Shown: piece by piece, positions 33,353 to 43,745 of the stretch
Position numbering within the stretch: the stretch's first letter is position 1
Layout of the letters: each line of letters begins with the position of its first letter
Assembly: GCA_002352205.1 (NCBI GenBank)
Contig: DEHZ01000001.1
Location: 40,894-104,893, forward strand
DNA length: 64,000 nt
Direction: 5' to 3'
DNA from: Flavobacterium sp. UBA2787
Lineage (GTDB): Bacteria; Bacteroidota; Bacteroidia; Flavobacteriales; Flavobacteriaceae
Notes under the pieces: generated by a model
The model's database searches: none
The model's input: the letters and a program-made list of their open reading frames with translations, nothing else
What the model was told of the DNA's origin: nothing
Program-made: the position numbers and the translations under genes

Positions 33353-36300
33353 TTATCGTTTCACCACCTTAACTGTCTCTATTCCATTTGTTGCATGAAT
33401 TCGGAATAAATAAACGCCATTCGGATAAGCAGACAAGTCAACTTGTGTCTGTTCCGTTGATACTGTTTGCGTAGTAATCAATTGACCAATAGAATTGATT
33501 ACTTCAATTTTCATCATTGTTTGGGATGCTTTTATCGTTACCACTGAGCCAGTCGGATTTGGATACACCGTAAATCGTTGTAATGACTCATCGGGAGTAC
33601 TTAACGCATTTACACACATTATTGATCGAGTACGGTTGGCATTTTCAAACGAACAAGCTCCATCAGCATGTAAATAATAACGTAGTAATCCGGAAGTTGA
33701 ACCGGAATTCCAGGTTAGCGGAGAAAGTCCACTAATCACTAAAGCTGTTCCACTACTATTGGTAATGGTTAGATAATCTGAGGTTACAGAACTTGTGAAC
33801 GTATATTGTTTGTTTGGTAAAATATTTACAGTAGTAAATTCTCCTGCTCGGGCATTGTTCACAATTATTTCATTGCTTTCTGTACAGGCTGGTGTAAAAG
33901 TTGTGGCAGGATGCTGCCCATAAACGGCAGTAGAACAAAAAGTGGAAGTTCCTTGTGTAGTTACAGCTCCGCCACTAATCCATGTCCCGGGAGTTGGCGT
34001 ACAATTCGAACGCAACCAAAAATAATAAAGGGTATTGGGGTTCAATCCAAAAACATTTACTGTAGTTTGATTGACAATACTTCCTGTTGGTATAGTCGAT
34101 GCATTGGGCGGCGTTGAAGAAGTTGAAATATAATATTGATACCCATTCACAGGAGCGGGATTGGCTGCTGTCCAAAGGAAAGAAGCAGAAGTAGCCGTAG
34201 CAAAAATGATGTTGATATTAGATGGATCAGCACAACCAGCAGGTGTTTGACAAGTGATAAATCGAGAACGAATTGAATCTTGATTACCACAAGACGCATT
34301 AGTATGCAAATAATAACGGAAAATACCATTATTGGCTTCCGAATTCCATGACAAAGGAGAAACTCCATGAGCTAAAACTGTAGTTCCGGCCGCATTGGTA
34401 ATCGTAATATAGTCAGTCGCCGTTGAACTCGAAAACGTATAGGAACGATTAGACACTATGGTCACATTGCTATATTCTCCCGCCCAAGCATTGTTAACAA
34501 TCAACTCAGCGGTTCCGCTACACGTTGGAGTAAAAGTAGCATCCGGAAATAATCCATACACAGCGGTCGTACAACCATTGGCAGTGAGTGTCGTAAAGTT
34601 TCCACCGGGAATCCATGCACTTTGCGTAGCACCGCAATTAGCTCGAACCCAAACATAATAAACTGTTCCGGCTAACAATCCGTTTAGGTTGGCAGATGTT
34701 CCGGTCACGTTACCGGATGGTGTAGTACTTGCTATTGGAGCAGTGGATGAAGTGGACAAATACACATCATATCCGTTAGAAGGCACCGGAGAAGCGGCCG
34801 TCCAAGTAGCGGTTGCTGTACCCGAAGTTATAGCCGAAAAACTGATACCGGACGGACTTCCACAAGATGGTGCAGTGGTCTGACAACTGATGAATCTAGA
34901 GCGATTTACATTTTGATTTCCGCAATTGGCATTAGCATGTAGGTAATAACGAAATACCCCGTTGTTGGTGGTAGAATTCCATGATAAAGGAGACAAACCA
35001 CTGGCGAAAATAGTGGTACCTGCGACATTGGTTATCGTAATATAATCAGTTGTTACTGAACTTGAAAATGTATAAGAGCGATTGGCTAAAATAGTTACGT
35101 TGGTGTACTCCCCTGCCCAAGCATCACTAACAATCAACTCGGCAGTTCCGGTACAAGAAGGGGAAAAAGTAGTTTCAGGATACAAACCATAAAAGGCAGT
35201 GTTACACGCTCCAACGGATAACGTGGTAAAACTACCACCGGAAATCCACGCACTTGTTAAACCCTCACAATTAGAACGAACCCAGTAATAATAAGTTGTT
35301 GAAGGGGTCAAGTTATTCATTGTTGCCGAAGTAGCAGCTATACTTCCATTAGGAGTTGTTCCGCTTGTTGGAGCGGTATTGTTAATTGAAAAATAAACAT
35401 CATAAAACGATGGATTGGAGGGAGAAGCCGTCCAACTGATACTGGCTTGGTTTACGCCTACGTTAAACGTACTCAAATTGGTTGGCGGTACACAACCGGC
35501 AGACGGAGCACAAGTAACTGTTCTGGTACGTAAGGTAGCACTATTCCCACAAGACGAATTGGAATGCAGAAAAAAGCGAACCGTTTCCGCAGAAGCACTG
35601 GATTGCCAAACCAAAGGCGTTATTCCGGCAGCATATGAAACTGTACCTGATTCATTGGTAATAGTGAGATAATCCGTGGCGATAGAACTGCCAAAAGTAT
35701 ATTGTTTGTTCGCCAATACATTTACATTCGAATATTCTCCGGCTTTTGCATTAGAAACAATCGTTTCCGAATTTCCAGTACAAGCAGGTGTAAAAGTGGC
35801 TGTTGGATGTAAACCATAAAACGCACTATTACAATTAAGACCCTGCGGAGTAGTAAAACTTCCACCGAATAACCAGGTTGATTGAACCGTATTACAATTG
35901 GAACGCACAAAATAGTAGTACGTTGTATTACTGGATAAATTATTGATGAGTGTACTGGTATTGAGCGGATAAGAGGTTTGAGAGGCATTCGGTTCTAGTC
36001 CTGTTAAATTATAGGCAAACTCATAACCGTTTGACGGTGCCGGACTCGGTGCATTCCATGTAAAGAAGGCAGAATTGGCGGTGATATTGTTCACACTTAA
36101 ATTAGTGGGTTGATTGCAAACAACTGCAGAGGTAAAAAACTCTCCACCTTGCATCCAAACACTGTATTGCCCGTTATAGTTAGAACGCACCCAATAATGA
36201 TAACGTTTGTTAGGATTTAAATTAGATACGGTGGCTGAAGTTGTAGCTGAAAATCCAGTAAAAGCGGAATCAGAAGAGTTACTCGGCGGAAGCGGCAAAC

Positions 36301-36853
36301 TAAAACTTCCGGGAGCTTCAATAATATGATATTGATACCCATTGGTGGGAGGCAGACCAATCCAATCCCATTGCCAACTGAACGAAACAGAATTGGTCGA
36401 TACATTGGTAATTGTCAAGTTTGTGGGCGGAAAACGATCCTGAAGTGAACTCATCACATAAACCGTTTTGTTGATGCTATTGGTTTGACAGGCTTCATTG
36501 GTATGATAATACACACGTGCTTCACCGGTGTAATTAAAGTTTTTGAATACCAAAGGAGAATAACCGGCTGTTAAATAAAAACCTTGATCATCTGTAATGG
36601 TTATATAGTCCTGATACCCTTGTTCAGCATCACCGGTTTTATACGCATAAAAAGTATAAAAACGATTGGCCAATACATTCAATTTATGGTATTTTCCATT
36701 GGAAGCCGTGAACAAATCAATGGTTTCTGCATTCCCGGAATAATTGGGTGTAAACGTAACCGATGATACGGGAGTTCCTGTTGTACACTGACTATGTAAC
36801 GAAATAGTTGAAAACAGCATCAACAATAAAAATGAAAAAGTAATTTTTTGCAT
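33353..36853 (-). CDS. large secreted T9SS protein with alternating fibronectin III domains and a repeated ~105-residue module
   Basis: A 1166-residue extracellular protein. The signal peptide ends at STISLHSQC. Five copies of a ~105-residue module alternate with five fibronectin type III domains (for example PSNGYDVYLSTSSTAP, NGYQYYISTSSTPPNA). The module runs TFTPACTGNSETIV, GEYSNVNVLANKQYTF, ATDYLTITN, SPLSWNS, FRYYLHANASCG and ends in R-RxxxC. The end is a type A sorting domain, starting RFTVYPNPTGSVVTIKASQT and ending VKVVKR. Surface or medium location is expected; adhesion is a plausible but unproven role. It is divergent from the histidine kinase at 37092. Confidence 0.88.
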   Translation of the reverse strand: MQKITFSFLLLMLFSTISLHSQCTTGTPVSSVTFTPNYSGNAETIDLFTASNGKYHKLNVLANRFYTFYAYKTGDAEQGYQDYITITDDQGFYLTAGYSPLVFKNFNYTGEARVYYHTNEACQTNSINKTVYVMSSLQDRFPPTNLTITNVSTNSVSFSWQWDWIGLPPTNGYQYHIIEAPGSFSLPLPPSNSSDSAFTGFSATTSATVSNLNPNKRYHYWVRSNYNGQYSVWMQGGEFFTSAVVCNQPTNLSVNNITANSAFFTWNAPSPAPSNGYEFAYNLTGLEPNASQTSYPLNTSTLINNLSSNTTYYYFVRSNCNTVQSTWLFGGSFTTPQGLNCNSAFYGLHPTATFTPACTGNSETIVSNAKAGEYSNVNVLANKQYTFGSSIATDYLTITNESGTVSYAAGITPLVWQSSASAETVRFFLHSNSSCGNSATLRTRTVTCAPSAGCVPPTNLSTFNVGVNQASISWTASPSNPSFYDVYFSINNTAPTSGTTPNGSIAATSATMNNLTPSTTYYYWVRSNCEGLTSAWISGGSFTTLSVGACNTAFYGLYPETTFSPSCTGTAELIVSDAWAGEYTNVTILANRSYTFSSSVTTDYITITNVAGTTIFASGLSPLSWNSTTNNGVFRYYLHANANCGNQNVNRSRFISCQTTAPSCGSPSGISFSAITSGTATATWTAASPVPSNGYDVYLSTSSTAPIASTTPSGNVTGTSANLNGLLAGTVYYVWVRANCGATQSAWIPGGNFTTLTANGCTTAVYGLFPDATFTPTCSGTAELIVNNAWAGEYSNVTIVSNRSYTFSSSTATDYITITNAAGTTVLAHGVSPLSWNSEANNGIFRYYLHTNASCGNQDSIRSRFITCQTPAGCADPSNINIIFATATSASFLWTAANPAPVNGYQYYISTSSTPPNASTIPTGSIVNQTTVNVFGLNPNTLYYFWLRSNCTPTPGTWISGGAVTTQGTSTFCSTAVYGQHPATTFTPACTESNEIIVNNARAGEFTTVNILPNKQYTFTSSVTSDYLTITNSSGTALVISGLSPLTWNSGSTSGLLRYYLHADGACSFENANRTRSIMCVNALSTPDESLQRFTVYPNPTGSVVTIKASQTMMKIEVINSIGQLITTQTVSTEQTQVDLSAYPNGVYLFRIHATNGIETVKVVKR

Positions 36854-37091
36854 AGTAATTCATTTAAAAAGAATCAAAAAAATGGAATCTTTATTATACA
36901 ATTTCAATTTTCAATCCCTATTCATCTAAAATGCTAAACTAAAAAACAACTCCTTTTTTAAAGAACCGTTAAAAACATAAATCGCACACATTTTCATCTC
37001 TTAAATAAAGTAAAACTGTTATTTTTGAAAATATAAAAACCGGTATATTAAATTACTTCAAACAATACCATTATTATTTTTTTTCGGATGG

Positions 37092-39998
37092 ATGAGCACT
37101 CTTTCCGGACAGGAAATTTATTTTACCAACGTAAGTAACTCCTTAAATCTACCCTCACAAGAATGTTATAATGTACTGCAAGATGCCAAGGGGTATATTT
37201 GGATTGCAACTGAAAATGGTTTGGTAAAATACAGCAAAGACAGCAGCATCATATTTGACAAACAAAATGGTTTGACTGAAAATGGTGTGTATTATATAGA
37301 AGAGAGAAAACCGGGAGAACTGATGCTCATCACATCGAATAATCGGTTTTTAAGTATAATAAACAATACCATTAAAGAAGAAAAAATATCGCAAAAAATT
37401 CAACGCTACCTTTCGCTAAATTCATTAGAACACACCTTTGACATCAGCTATCTGATAAACAAAGACACTAAGGATAACCTAATCATTAATTCGCAACAAC
37501 GCACTATTCAAATTGATACAAAAACAAAAAACATTATTGATTTATCTTCGCACAACAACTATCAAACGGATGCTTATCTAGTGATTGACAAAAACAAAGA
37601 CAACAGCTTTTTTGTTAAAAACAATATCAAATGGATAAGCGAACTTCAAAAGAGAAATAATCAATTGGATATAGCCATTATAGGAAATGGAAAAGCAAAA
37701 AAAATTACAATTAACCTACTCAACGATTCGCGGTTAGATTGGCGTTCAAGAATAGTAAACAGTGATAGTTATACTTTTGTATCTGTTCACAACAACCTGA
37801 TTCAAATTGATGAGGAGCTGAATATAAAAGTCGTCCCTTTTTCAAGTGTAATTTCTTCTCTTTACATCCATAAGAAACATGGATTATGGGTAGGCACCAG
37901 CTCCAACGGTGTCTATCATTATCCCAACAGCAAAAGTTTAGAAACGTTTAATCATGGCTTAAATGGATTAACCGTTAGTTCAATTGCAGTGGACAAAGAA
38001 GGTGGTACATGGTGTACTACAACGGAAAAAGGTGTATTTTATGCCGGAAACTACTCGGTGTTGCATTATCCGGATAAAAAAGAACTGAATAAGAAAACTA
38101 CATTTTTAAAAACCATCAACAATCAACTGTTTTTATCAACTGAAATTGATCAATTATTGAGAATAGAAAACAATCAAATTTATAACACAAAATTACTATC
38201 AACCGGCAATACAGACATAACCGATATTTTAGGGTTCAAGAATAAGTTATACATTGCAACTAAAGGGTATTTTGGCACTTTAAATAACCAATATCAAGTT
38301 GAAAGAACGATAGAAAGTCCTAAAAATAATGGTAATTTAACGGGTTATCAACTCGATGATTTTGGCAATCAAGTGTATATTTTAGGAGTTGGTGCAGTGT
38401 ATCGATACAATGGAAACAAAACAGAGATCCTTCCGCAATCTTTACCTTCCAAAGGAAGGTGTTTCAAAGTACTGAATGAAGATTTACTGTATGTGGGTTG
38501 TAATGACGGTTTGTATAAAATAAAACCCCTTTCCAATACGTTGGAAAAAATAAAAGACATCAACACCGCTGTTTCAAAAATTTTAATTTCTAAAAAAGGC
38601 AAGGTTTATTTTACCACTAAAGGACAAGGTTTTTATCAATTAGAAAATGACAAGGCTATTGCTATTCCGATAGAAAATGCCAGTTTGGTAATGAATGATC
38701 TCACAGAAGATGAACATGGAAATATTTGGATAGCCGGCAATAACGGCTTGATAAAGTATCATCCCAAAAAATCGAATGTTTACAGCAAAGCAAACGGATT
38801 AGTATCTAATGATATTACACATTTGAGTAATTATCAAAATAAACTTTTTCTTTCTTCTCCTGATGGTTTATGCCAATTTCCTATAGAAACAGAACTGAAA
38901 AACCAAACGCCTCCTCACCTATTGGTGGCTCAACTTCGCGTAAACGACTCTATTTATACTTATGAAAATAAAACTATTAAACTGGACTATTGGCAAAACA
39001 ATTTAACCGTAACCTTAGATCGTTTGCATTTTAAAAAAGGGAATCAAGAAGGTATATTGTATAAATTAATCGGTCAGGATTCCGAATTCAGGAAAGAGAA
39101 TACTAAGGTACTTCGCTTTGAAAATTTAGCTCCAGCCGAGTATAAACTTGTAATGTATGCGATAAATAATGATGGTTTAAAAAGTGAAAAACCATTGCAA
39201 CTGCAATTCAAAATTCATCCGCCTTTTTGGAAAACCGCTTGGTTCATCGTGTCGATGATAGTTTTAATCCTTTTCGTCATAATTCTAATCATAAAACAAG
39301 TCATTCAATCGATTAAAAAAAGAGAAGCTGAAAAAACACGCATCAACACCTTACTATCCGAGTCGCAACTGAGTGCTTTGCAAGCTCAAATGAATCCACA
39401 TTTTATTTTCAATGCGATAAATGGCATTCAAAATTATATCCTAAATAAAAAAGAAGAGGAAGCGTATAACTATCTAACCAAATTCAGTAAACTCGTCCGT
39501 TTGGTTTTAAATAATTCCAGAAATAAAGAATTAACTTTACAGGAAGAATTGGATATGCTGGCGTTGTATATCGAATTAGAACAACTTCGCTTTGACCACG
39601 CGTTTGATTATCAGCTCACGATTGATCCATCTGTGAATCCCTACGAAATAGAAATCCCTTCGATGCTCATTCAACCGTATGTTGAAAATGCCATTTGGCA
39701 TGGATTAATGAACTTGAAAAAAGAAAGAACCGGAAAATTAACGATTGCTATTTCAACAGAAAATGATCTGTTAAAAATCATCATCGAAGACAATGGCGTT
39801 GGCAGAGTAAAATCGAATGAATTCAAAACCACCACTATTCATCATTCGGTTGGTATGCAACTCACCGAAGAACGTTTGGAAATGATAAAAAACATCTGGA
39901 ATACCAATGAAGTGAAAGTGGTAATTCAAGATTTATATGATGATAAACAAGAAGCAAGTGGAACAAAAGTAGCATTATTTTTACCTTTAGGAGGATGA
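37092..39998 (+). CDS. beta-propeller sensor histidine kinase (LytS/His_kinase type)
   Basis: A one-membrane-pass sensor kinase of 968 residues as measured from the ATG at 37092. The N-terminal ~600 residues are two-component regulator propeller repeats (QDAKGYIWIATENGLVKYSK, VDKEGGTWCTTTEKGVFY, DEHGNIWIAGNNGLIKYH), then a Y_Y_Y-like domain, a membrane helix at about residues 715-735, and the kinase domain with phosphoacceptor-region motif QMNPHFIFNAINGIQNYI (His770) and IEDNGVGR. It overlaps the regulator by 4 bases. In-frame codons upstream (from ATT at 37047) encode KLLQTIPLLFFFGW, a signal-peptide core that the ATG form lacks, so the true start is probably non-AUG. Confidence 0.85.
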   Translation: MSTLSGQEIYFTNVSNSLNLPSQECYNVLQDAKGYIWIATENGLVKYSKDSSIIFDKQNGLTENGVYYIEERKPGELMLITSNNRFLSIINNTIKEEKISQKIQRYLSLNSLEHTFDISYLINKDTKDNLIINSQQRTIQIDTKTKNIIDLSSHNNYQTDAYLVIDKNKDNSFFVKNNIKWISELQKRNNQLDIAIIGNGKAKKITINLLNDSRLDWRSRIVNSDSYTFVSVHNNLIQIDEELNIKVVPFSSVISSLYIHKKHGLWVGTSSNGVYHYPNSKSLETFNHGLNGLTVSSIAVDKEGGTWCTTTEKGVFYAGNYSVLHYPDKKELNKKTTFLKTINNQLFLSTEIDQLLRIENNQIYNTKLLSTGNTDITDILGFKNKLYIATKGYFGTLNNQYQVERTIESPKNNGNLTGYQLDDFGNQVYILGVGAVYRYNGNKTEILPQSLPSKGRCFKVLNEDLLYVGCNDGLYKIKPLSNTLEKIKDINTAVSKILISKKGKVYFTTKGQGFYQLENDKAIAIPIENASLVMNDLTEDEHGNIWIAGNNGLIKYHPKKSNVYSKANGLVSNDITHLSNYQNKLFLSSPDGLCQFPIETELKNQTPPHLLVAQLRVNDSIYTYENKTIKLDYWQNNLTVTLDRLHFKKGNQEGILYKLIGQDSEFRKENTKVLRFENLAPAEYKLVMYAINNDGLKSEKPLQLQFKIHPPFWKTAWFIVSMIVLILFVIILIIKQVIQSIKKREAEKTRINTLLSESQLSALQAQMNPHFIFNAINGIQNYILNKKEEEAYNYLTKFSKLVRLVLNNSRNKELTLQEELDMLALYIELEQLRFDHAFDYQLTIDPSVNPYEIEIPSMLIQPYVENAIWHGLMNLKKERTGKLTIAISTENDLLKIIIEDNGVGRVKSNEFKTTTIHHSVGMQLTEERLEMIKNIWNTNEVKVVIQDLYDDKQEASGTKVALFLPLGG

Positions 39999-40765
39999 AC
40001 AACACAGCAACCATAAAAACCATTTTGGTAGATGACGAAAAAAACAGCAGAGAAGTGCTCACCAAACTGCTGGAAAAAAAGCATCCCGAAATCGAAATCA
40101 TCGGCGAAGCATCCAATGTAGATGAAGCGTATCAATTGTGTATAAAATTACAACCTCAACTGGTTTTTTTAGATATTCAAATGCCACAAGCCAATGGGTT
40201 TAACTTACTCAAAAAGTGGGAAGAAATTCCGTTTGAAGTCATTTTTGTCACCAGTTTTGACCAATTTGCCATTACGGCGATAAAGTTCAATGCGTTGGAT
40301 TACTTGCTAAAACCCATTGATGTAAAAGAATTAGAAGTAGCTGTTGAGAAAGTAATAAAAAACGTAACCTCTAAAATCAATCAAAACCATCAAGTGATTA
40401 ACTTAATCCAAAGTTTGGTAACGAATACTTCTGATAAAAAATTTGCCATTCACAATGGCGAAAAAGTAAAAATGATTAATAGCTCAGATGTTCAAGTAAT
40501 CAAAGGAGATGGAAGATATTGTCAAGTTATCCTTCAATCCGGAGAAACGCTCACTACTCCAAAAAACCTGAAAGATTTTGAAGACTATTTCGGCGAAAAG
40601 TCGAGTTTTGTTCGCATCAGTAAATCACACCTTATCAATGCCTCTTATATCAAAAACTATTTCAAAGGTGAACCTTTTATCATCCAAATGACAAACGATG
40701 AAACCTTTGAAGTAGCCAGAAGAAAAAAACCGGAAGTGCTGATGAAATTAAGAGGAAATATATAA
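39995..40765 (+). CDS. LytTR family response regulator
   Basis: A 256-residue response regulator. The receiver domain has the acidic pair VDDEKN and the phosphorylation site FLDIQ (Asp60). The DNA-binding LytTR domain is in about residues 150-256 (VIKGDGRYCQVILQSGETLT, KNLKDFEDYF, FVRISKSHLINASYIKNYF). Its ATG overlaps the kinase stop (ATGA), with GGAGG just before it as an unusually good SD. It should control genes through LytTR direct repeats; a candidate target is the divergent Fn3 gene. Confidence 0.93.
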   Translation: MNNTATIKTILVDDEKNSREVLTKLLEKKHPEIEIIGEASNVDEAYQLCIKLQPQLVFLDIQMPQANGFNLLKKWEEIPFEVIFVTSFDQFAITAIKFNALDYLLKPIDVKELEVAVEKVIKNVTSKINQNHQVINLIQSLVTNTSDKKFAIHNGEKVKMINSSDVQVIKGDGRYCQVILQSGETLTTPKNLKDFEDYFGEKSSFVRISKSHLINASYIKNYFKGEPFIIQMTNDETFEVARRKKPEVLMKLRGNI

Positions 40766-40827
40766 AGAGTAGTTCATCCTAAAATTCAAAAAAAATCTAA
40801 AATTTCATTTATATAGCATCAAAAAAA

Positions 40828-40857
40828 AGCCCAAATACTTTTAATATGATTTGGGCT
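40828..40857 (-). terminator. rho-independent terminator of the hmu operon
   Basis: AGCCCAAAT pairs with ATTTGGGCT across an ACTTTTAATATG loop, and on the minus strand the hairpin is followed by a run of eight T. It lies 27 bp after the stop of hmuS, at the end of the haem operon. Confidence 0.88.
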
Positions 40858-40884
40858 ATAACTAAACTTATTAAAATTACCCCA

Positions 40885-41922
40885 TTACAACCCTGCCACA
40901 ATTTCTCTCCATCCTTCCAATTCAGGAATGCCCGGTTTGCGTTTTCCAAAAAACTGAACGATGATTTCGCCTTTATCATTAAACACCTCAACAGCTGTAA
41001 CTACGCCATCTTCAGTAGGTTTTCTAACGATATACGTTTGTGCAATTTTTGACATATCTAAATGTAAATTGAAATCAGGATCCATCACATTATACCACGT
41101 TCCGTGCCACATTGTTTTGCGAACAGTTCCAGTGTGAATTTGAATATTTCCACGATTTCCAACAAAAACCATAATAGGTAATTTTTGTTTCGCCGCTTCT
41201 TCCAATAAGGTAACGATGACTTCTTTTTCTACTTTTTTAGCAAAATAATCGTTCGGAGCCAAACGTAAAGCTTGTGTTCTGGTTACTCCGAATTTTTTCA
41301 ACATTCCAAAAAATTCGTGCGTGTCTTTCAACTCAATCCAGGCTTTTTGAAATCCTTCAACATCAATTTCTGAGTCTGGTTTTTCGGTAGGCAGTATTGT
41401 AACTTCAGTAGAAGTTTCAGTCGTTTCTTGATTTTCTGATTTGTATTTTTCAACCAAAGCATCAAAAGCCGATCCGTTGCTGTCGGGAGTTAAATAGATT
41501 TTGTGAATCGCCAAACCATCCTTCCCAAAAAATTGTAAACTTTTGCGAGTTCCATGTTCAGATGTTTCGCTTACAGCATAGGCTTTATCCCAAGCGGAAA
41601 GAAAAATTCGCAAATCAATATCTTCACCTACAAATAATCCTGCGTGTGGACTACTGAAATCCGGATTCAAGTAAATTCCTTTGCGTTCGTGTACACATTC
41701 TTCGTTACGCGTCAAAGCCATCACTTTTCCTAAGCTTTCGATTTCGGATAAAATGGATGAAAATTCCGGTTTCAAACGAGTGACTGTTTCACCGATTTGT
41801 GTTGCAACTAATTCCGCTTCGCTCACGCCTAATTGCTCGGCAGCATTTCTAATTCTTAAGTTGGGATTGCTTGCTTTTAAAGCTTCCCATTGATTTTTTA
41901 ATGTTGTTTCTGTTGTATTCAT
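40885..41922 (-). CDS. hmuS: haem-degrading/trafficking protein HmuS (HemS family)
   Basis: A 345-residue cytosolic protein of the HemS/HmuS family, which binds haem delivered by the ABC transporter and passes it on or releases iron. The two-lobed repeat is visible: MALTRNEECVHERKGIYLNP in the N-terminal lobe and VFVGNRGNIQIHTGTVRKTM in the C-terminal lobe. It is the last gene of the hmu operon, 15 bp after hmuV. Whether it degrades haem or only traffics it varies among homologues. A truncated copy lies at 32337. Confidence 0.92.
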   Translation of the reverse strand: MNTTETTLKNQWEALKASNPNLRIRNAAEQLGVSEAELVATQIGETVTRLKPEFSSILSEIESLGKVMALTRNEECVHERKGIYLNPDFSSPHAGLFVGEDIDLRIFLSAWDKAYAVSETSEHGTRKSLQFFGKDGLAIHKIYLTPDSNGSAFDALVEKYKSENQETTETSTEVTILPTEKPDSEIDVEGFQKAWIELKDTHEFFGMLKKFGVTRTQALRLAPNDYFAKKVEKEVIVTLLEEAAKQKLPIMVFVGNRGNIQIHTGTVRKTMWHGTWYNVMDPDFNLHLDMSKIAQTYIVRKPTEDGVVTAVEVFNDKGEIIVQFFGKRKPGIPELEGWREIVAGL

Positions 41923-41937
41923 TTTTGTATGATTGTA

Positions 41938-42714
41938 TTAAGTTCCAAATAAAATTAACGGATTTTGATTGATGGGATTAGTGCAAATTGTACACGGAAA
42001 ATTATACACCTTGCTGATGTTTTCGCCTGTAAAAACGTCGGTTGGTTTTCCTTGACAAAAGACTTTTCCTTTTTTCATCATTATAATATGTGTGGCAAAT
42101 TGAGCTGCCAAATTTAAATCGTGCAACACCACTACGGCTGTGTTTGCTTTTTGAGTAAATGTTCGGATGGATTGCATCACGGTATGTTGATGCAACACAT
42201 CTAAATTGTTGAGCGGCTCATCTAGAAATAATAATTTATGAGCAACTTCGTTGTCTAATTGCGTGAGTACACGAGCCAAATGTACTCGCTGTTTTTCACC
42301 ACCCGAAAGTGTGTTGTAACTTCGTTTGGCGAATGGAATTACATCGGTTTCAACCATTGCTTTTTCAACCGCAGTATTATCTTCTTTGGAGGGAACGGAT
42401 TCAAAATACGGATACCTTCCCATCAAAACCACTTCTTCCACCGTAAGCGGAATATCGTGATTGTATTGTTGTGAAAACTTGGCTTTGTGAAGGGGTAATA
42501 ACTTATGATCCCACTCTTCAAACGTTTTCTTTTTAAAAAAAATAGGTTCTTCGTTATCGGTCATTTCATTAGCCAACATTGATAATAAAGTAGATTTTCC
42601 GGCACCATTTGGACCAACAATTACAACCAATTCGCCATAATTAACATCCACATCAATGTTTTGAAGAATCGCCACTTTTTTGTGAGCATACGATATTTTG
42701 CGAGCAACTATCAT
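41938..42714 (-). CDS. hmuV: haem ABC transporter ATP-binding protein HmuV
   Basis: A 258-residue ATPase with Walker A VGPNGAGKST, signature LSGGEKQRVHLARVL and Walker B LLFLDEPLNNLD. It has the HmuV length and a conserved VVLHDLNLAAQFATHIIMM switch region. Its start overlaps the hmuU end by 4 bases and it precedes hmuS by 15 bp. It powers inner-membrane haem import with HmuU. Confidence 0.93.
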   Translation of the reverse strand: MIVARKISYAHKKVAILQNIDVDVNYGELVVIVGPNGAGKSTLLSMLANEMTDNEEPIFFKKKTFEEWDHKLLPLHKAKFSQQYNHDIPLTVEEVVLMGRYPYFESVPSKEDNTAVEKAMVETDVIPFAKRSYNTLSGGEKQRVHLARVLTQLDNEVAHKLLFLDEPLNNLDVLHQHTVMQSIRTFTQKANTAVVVLHDLNLAAQFATHIIMMKKGKVFCQGKPTDVFTGENISKVYNFPCTICTNPINQNPLILFGT

Positions 42715-43745
42715 ACAATTGATTTTTTATTTTTGATTAAAATAAGAATAAAAACCGGTGCTCCTAACATCGCTGTTAAAATGCCGATTGGAATTTCTGA
42801 TGGTGCTACAATTGTTCGGCTAATGGTGTCCGCAACAACTAATAAAATACTACCAAAAACAGCCGATAAAGGTAAAATCAATTGATAATTGGATTTAAAA
42901 ATCAACCGTAAAATATACGGAATTACCAATCCTACAAAACCAATTGTGCCTGAAAAAGCTACTGTCGTTCCCACCATCAAAGCGGTAAAAACTACAATTT
43001 GCTTTTTTATTTTTTCCACCGGAATACCTAAATGTTTTGCATCATTTTCGCCTAACATCAAAGCATTTAATGATTTTCCTTTTCCTAATAAAAAGAAATA
43101 AGAGATCAATAAAACTACTAAAAGTAAACCGTTTTTCATCCAAGTTGCTCCGGCCAAACTTCCTAAATTCCAAAACGTTAAATCGCGAAGTTGTTCTTCT
43201 TTTGAGATGTAAATTAAAAATCCGGTGAAAGCAAATCCGATGGCTGTAATGGCAACTCCGGTAAGCAACATCATAACCACATTGGTTTTTCCGTTGACGG
43301 TGGCAATTTTATACACAATTAACATCGTGAGTAAAGAGCCTAAAAACGCCATCAAACTCAACAAATAAAAATGTAAACTTTCCGGAATGAAGGCTTTTAA
43401 AACACCGCCCAAAACAATGGAAGTTGCGGCGAATAAAGTCGCTCCCGAGGTAATCCCAATTAAATCGGGAGTTGCTAATGGATTTTTAAACATTCCTTGC
43501 ATACACGTTCCCGAAACGGATAACATACTGCCAATGAGAATACCCATCACAATTCGTGGTAAGCGTAAATCAAATAAAATGTACTGATCGGCTTCTGAGA
43601 CTTCCGTGGAAGAAACGAAGAAACTTTTCAGGATGGAAAAAACGTCTGTTTCAAATTCATACACACCTACAAATAAAGATACGGTTGCCAAAATAATCAG
43701 CAACAAAATACTTAAAAGCAGGTAGGTAACGAGTTTATTTGGCAT
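42711..43745 (-). CDS. hmuU: haem ABC transporter permease HmuU
   Basis: A FecCD-family permease of 344 residues with about ten membrane helices. Diagnostic segments are LPRIVMGILIGSMLSVSGTC, NPLATPDLIGITSGATLF and GTIGFVGLVIPYILRLIF. It overlaps hmuT by 11 bases and hmuV by 4 bases, which supports translational coupling of the transporter genes. Confidence 0.92.
   Translation of the reverse strand: MPNKLVTYLLLSILLLIILATVSLFVGVYEFETDVFSILKSFFVSSTEVSEADQYILFDLRLPRIVMGILIGSMLSVSGTCMQGMFKNPLATPDLIGITSGATLFAATSIVLGGVLKAFIPESLHFYLLSLMAFLGSLLTMLIVYKIATVNGKTNVVMMLLTGVAITAIGFAFTGFLIYISKEEQLRDLTFWNLGSLAGATWMKNGLLLVVLLISYFFLLGKGKSLNALMLGENDAKHLGIPVEKIKKQIVVFTALMVGTTVAFSGTIGFVGLVIPYILRLIFKSNYQLILPLSAVFGSILLVVADTISRTIVAPSEIPIGILTAMLGAPVFILILIKNKKSIV

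Noticed and set aside
33353-36853. Direct DNA repeats as a CRISPR array
   Set aside because: The repeats are coding, about 300 bp long, and encode the five Fn3/module copies; there are no short identical repeats with unique spacers.
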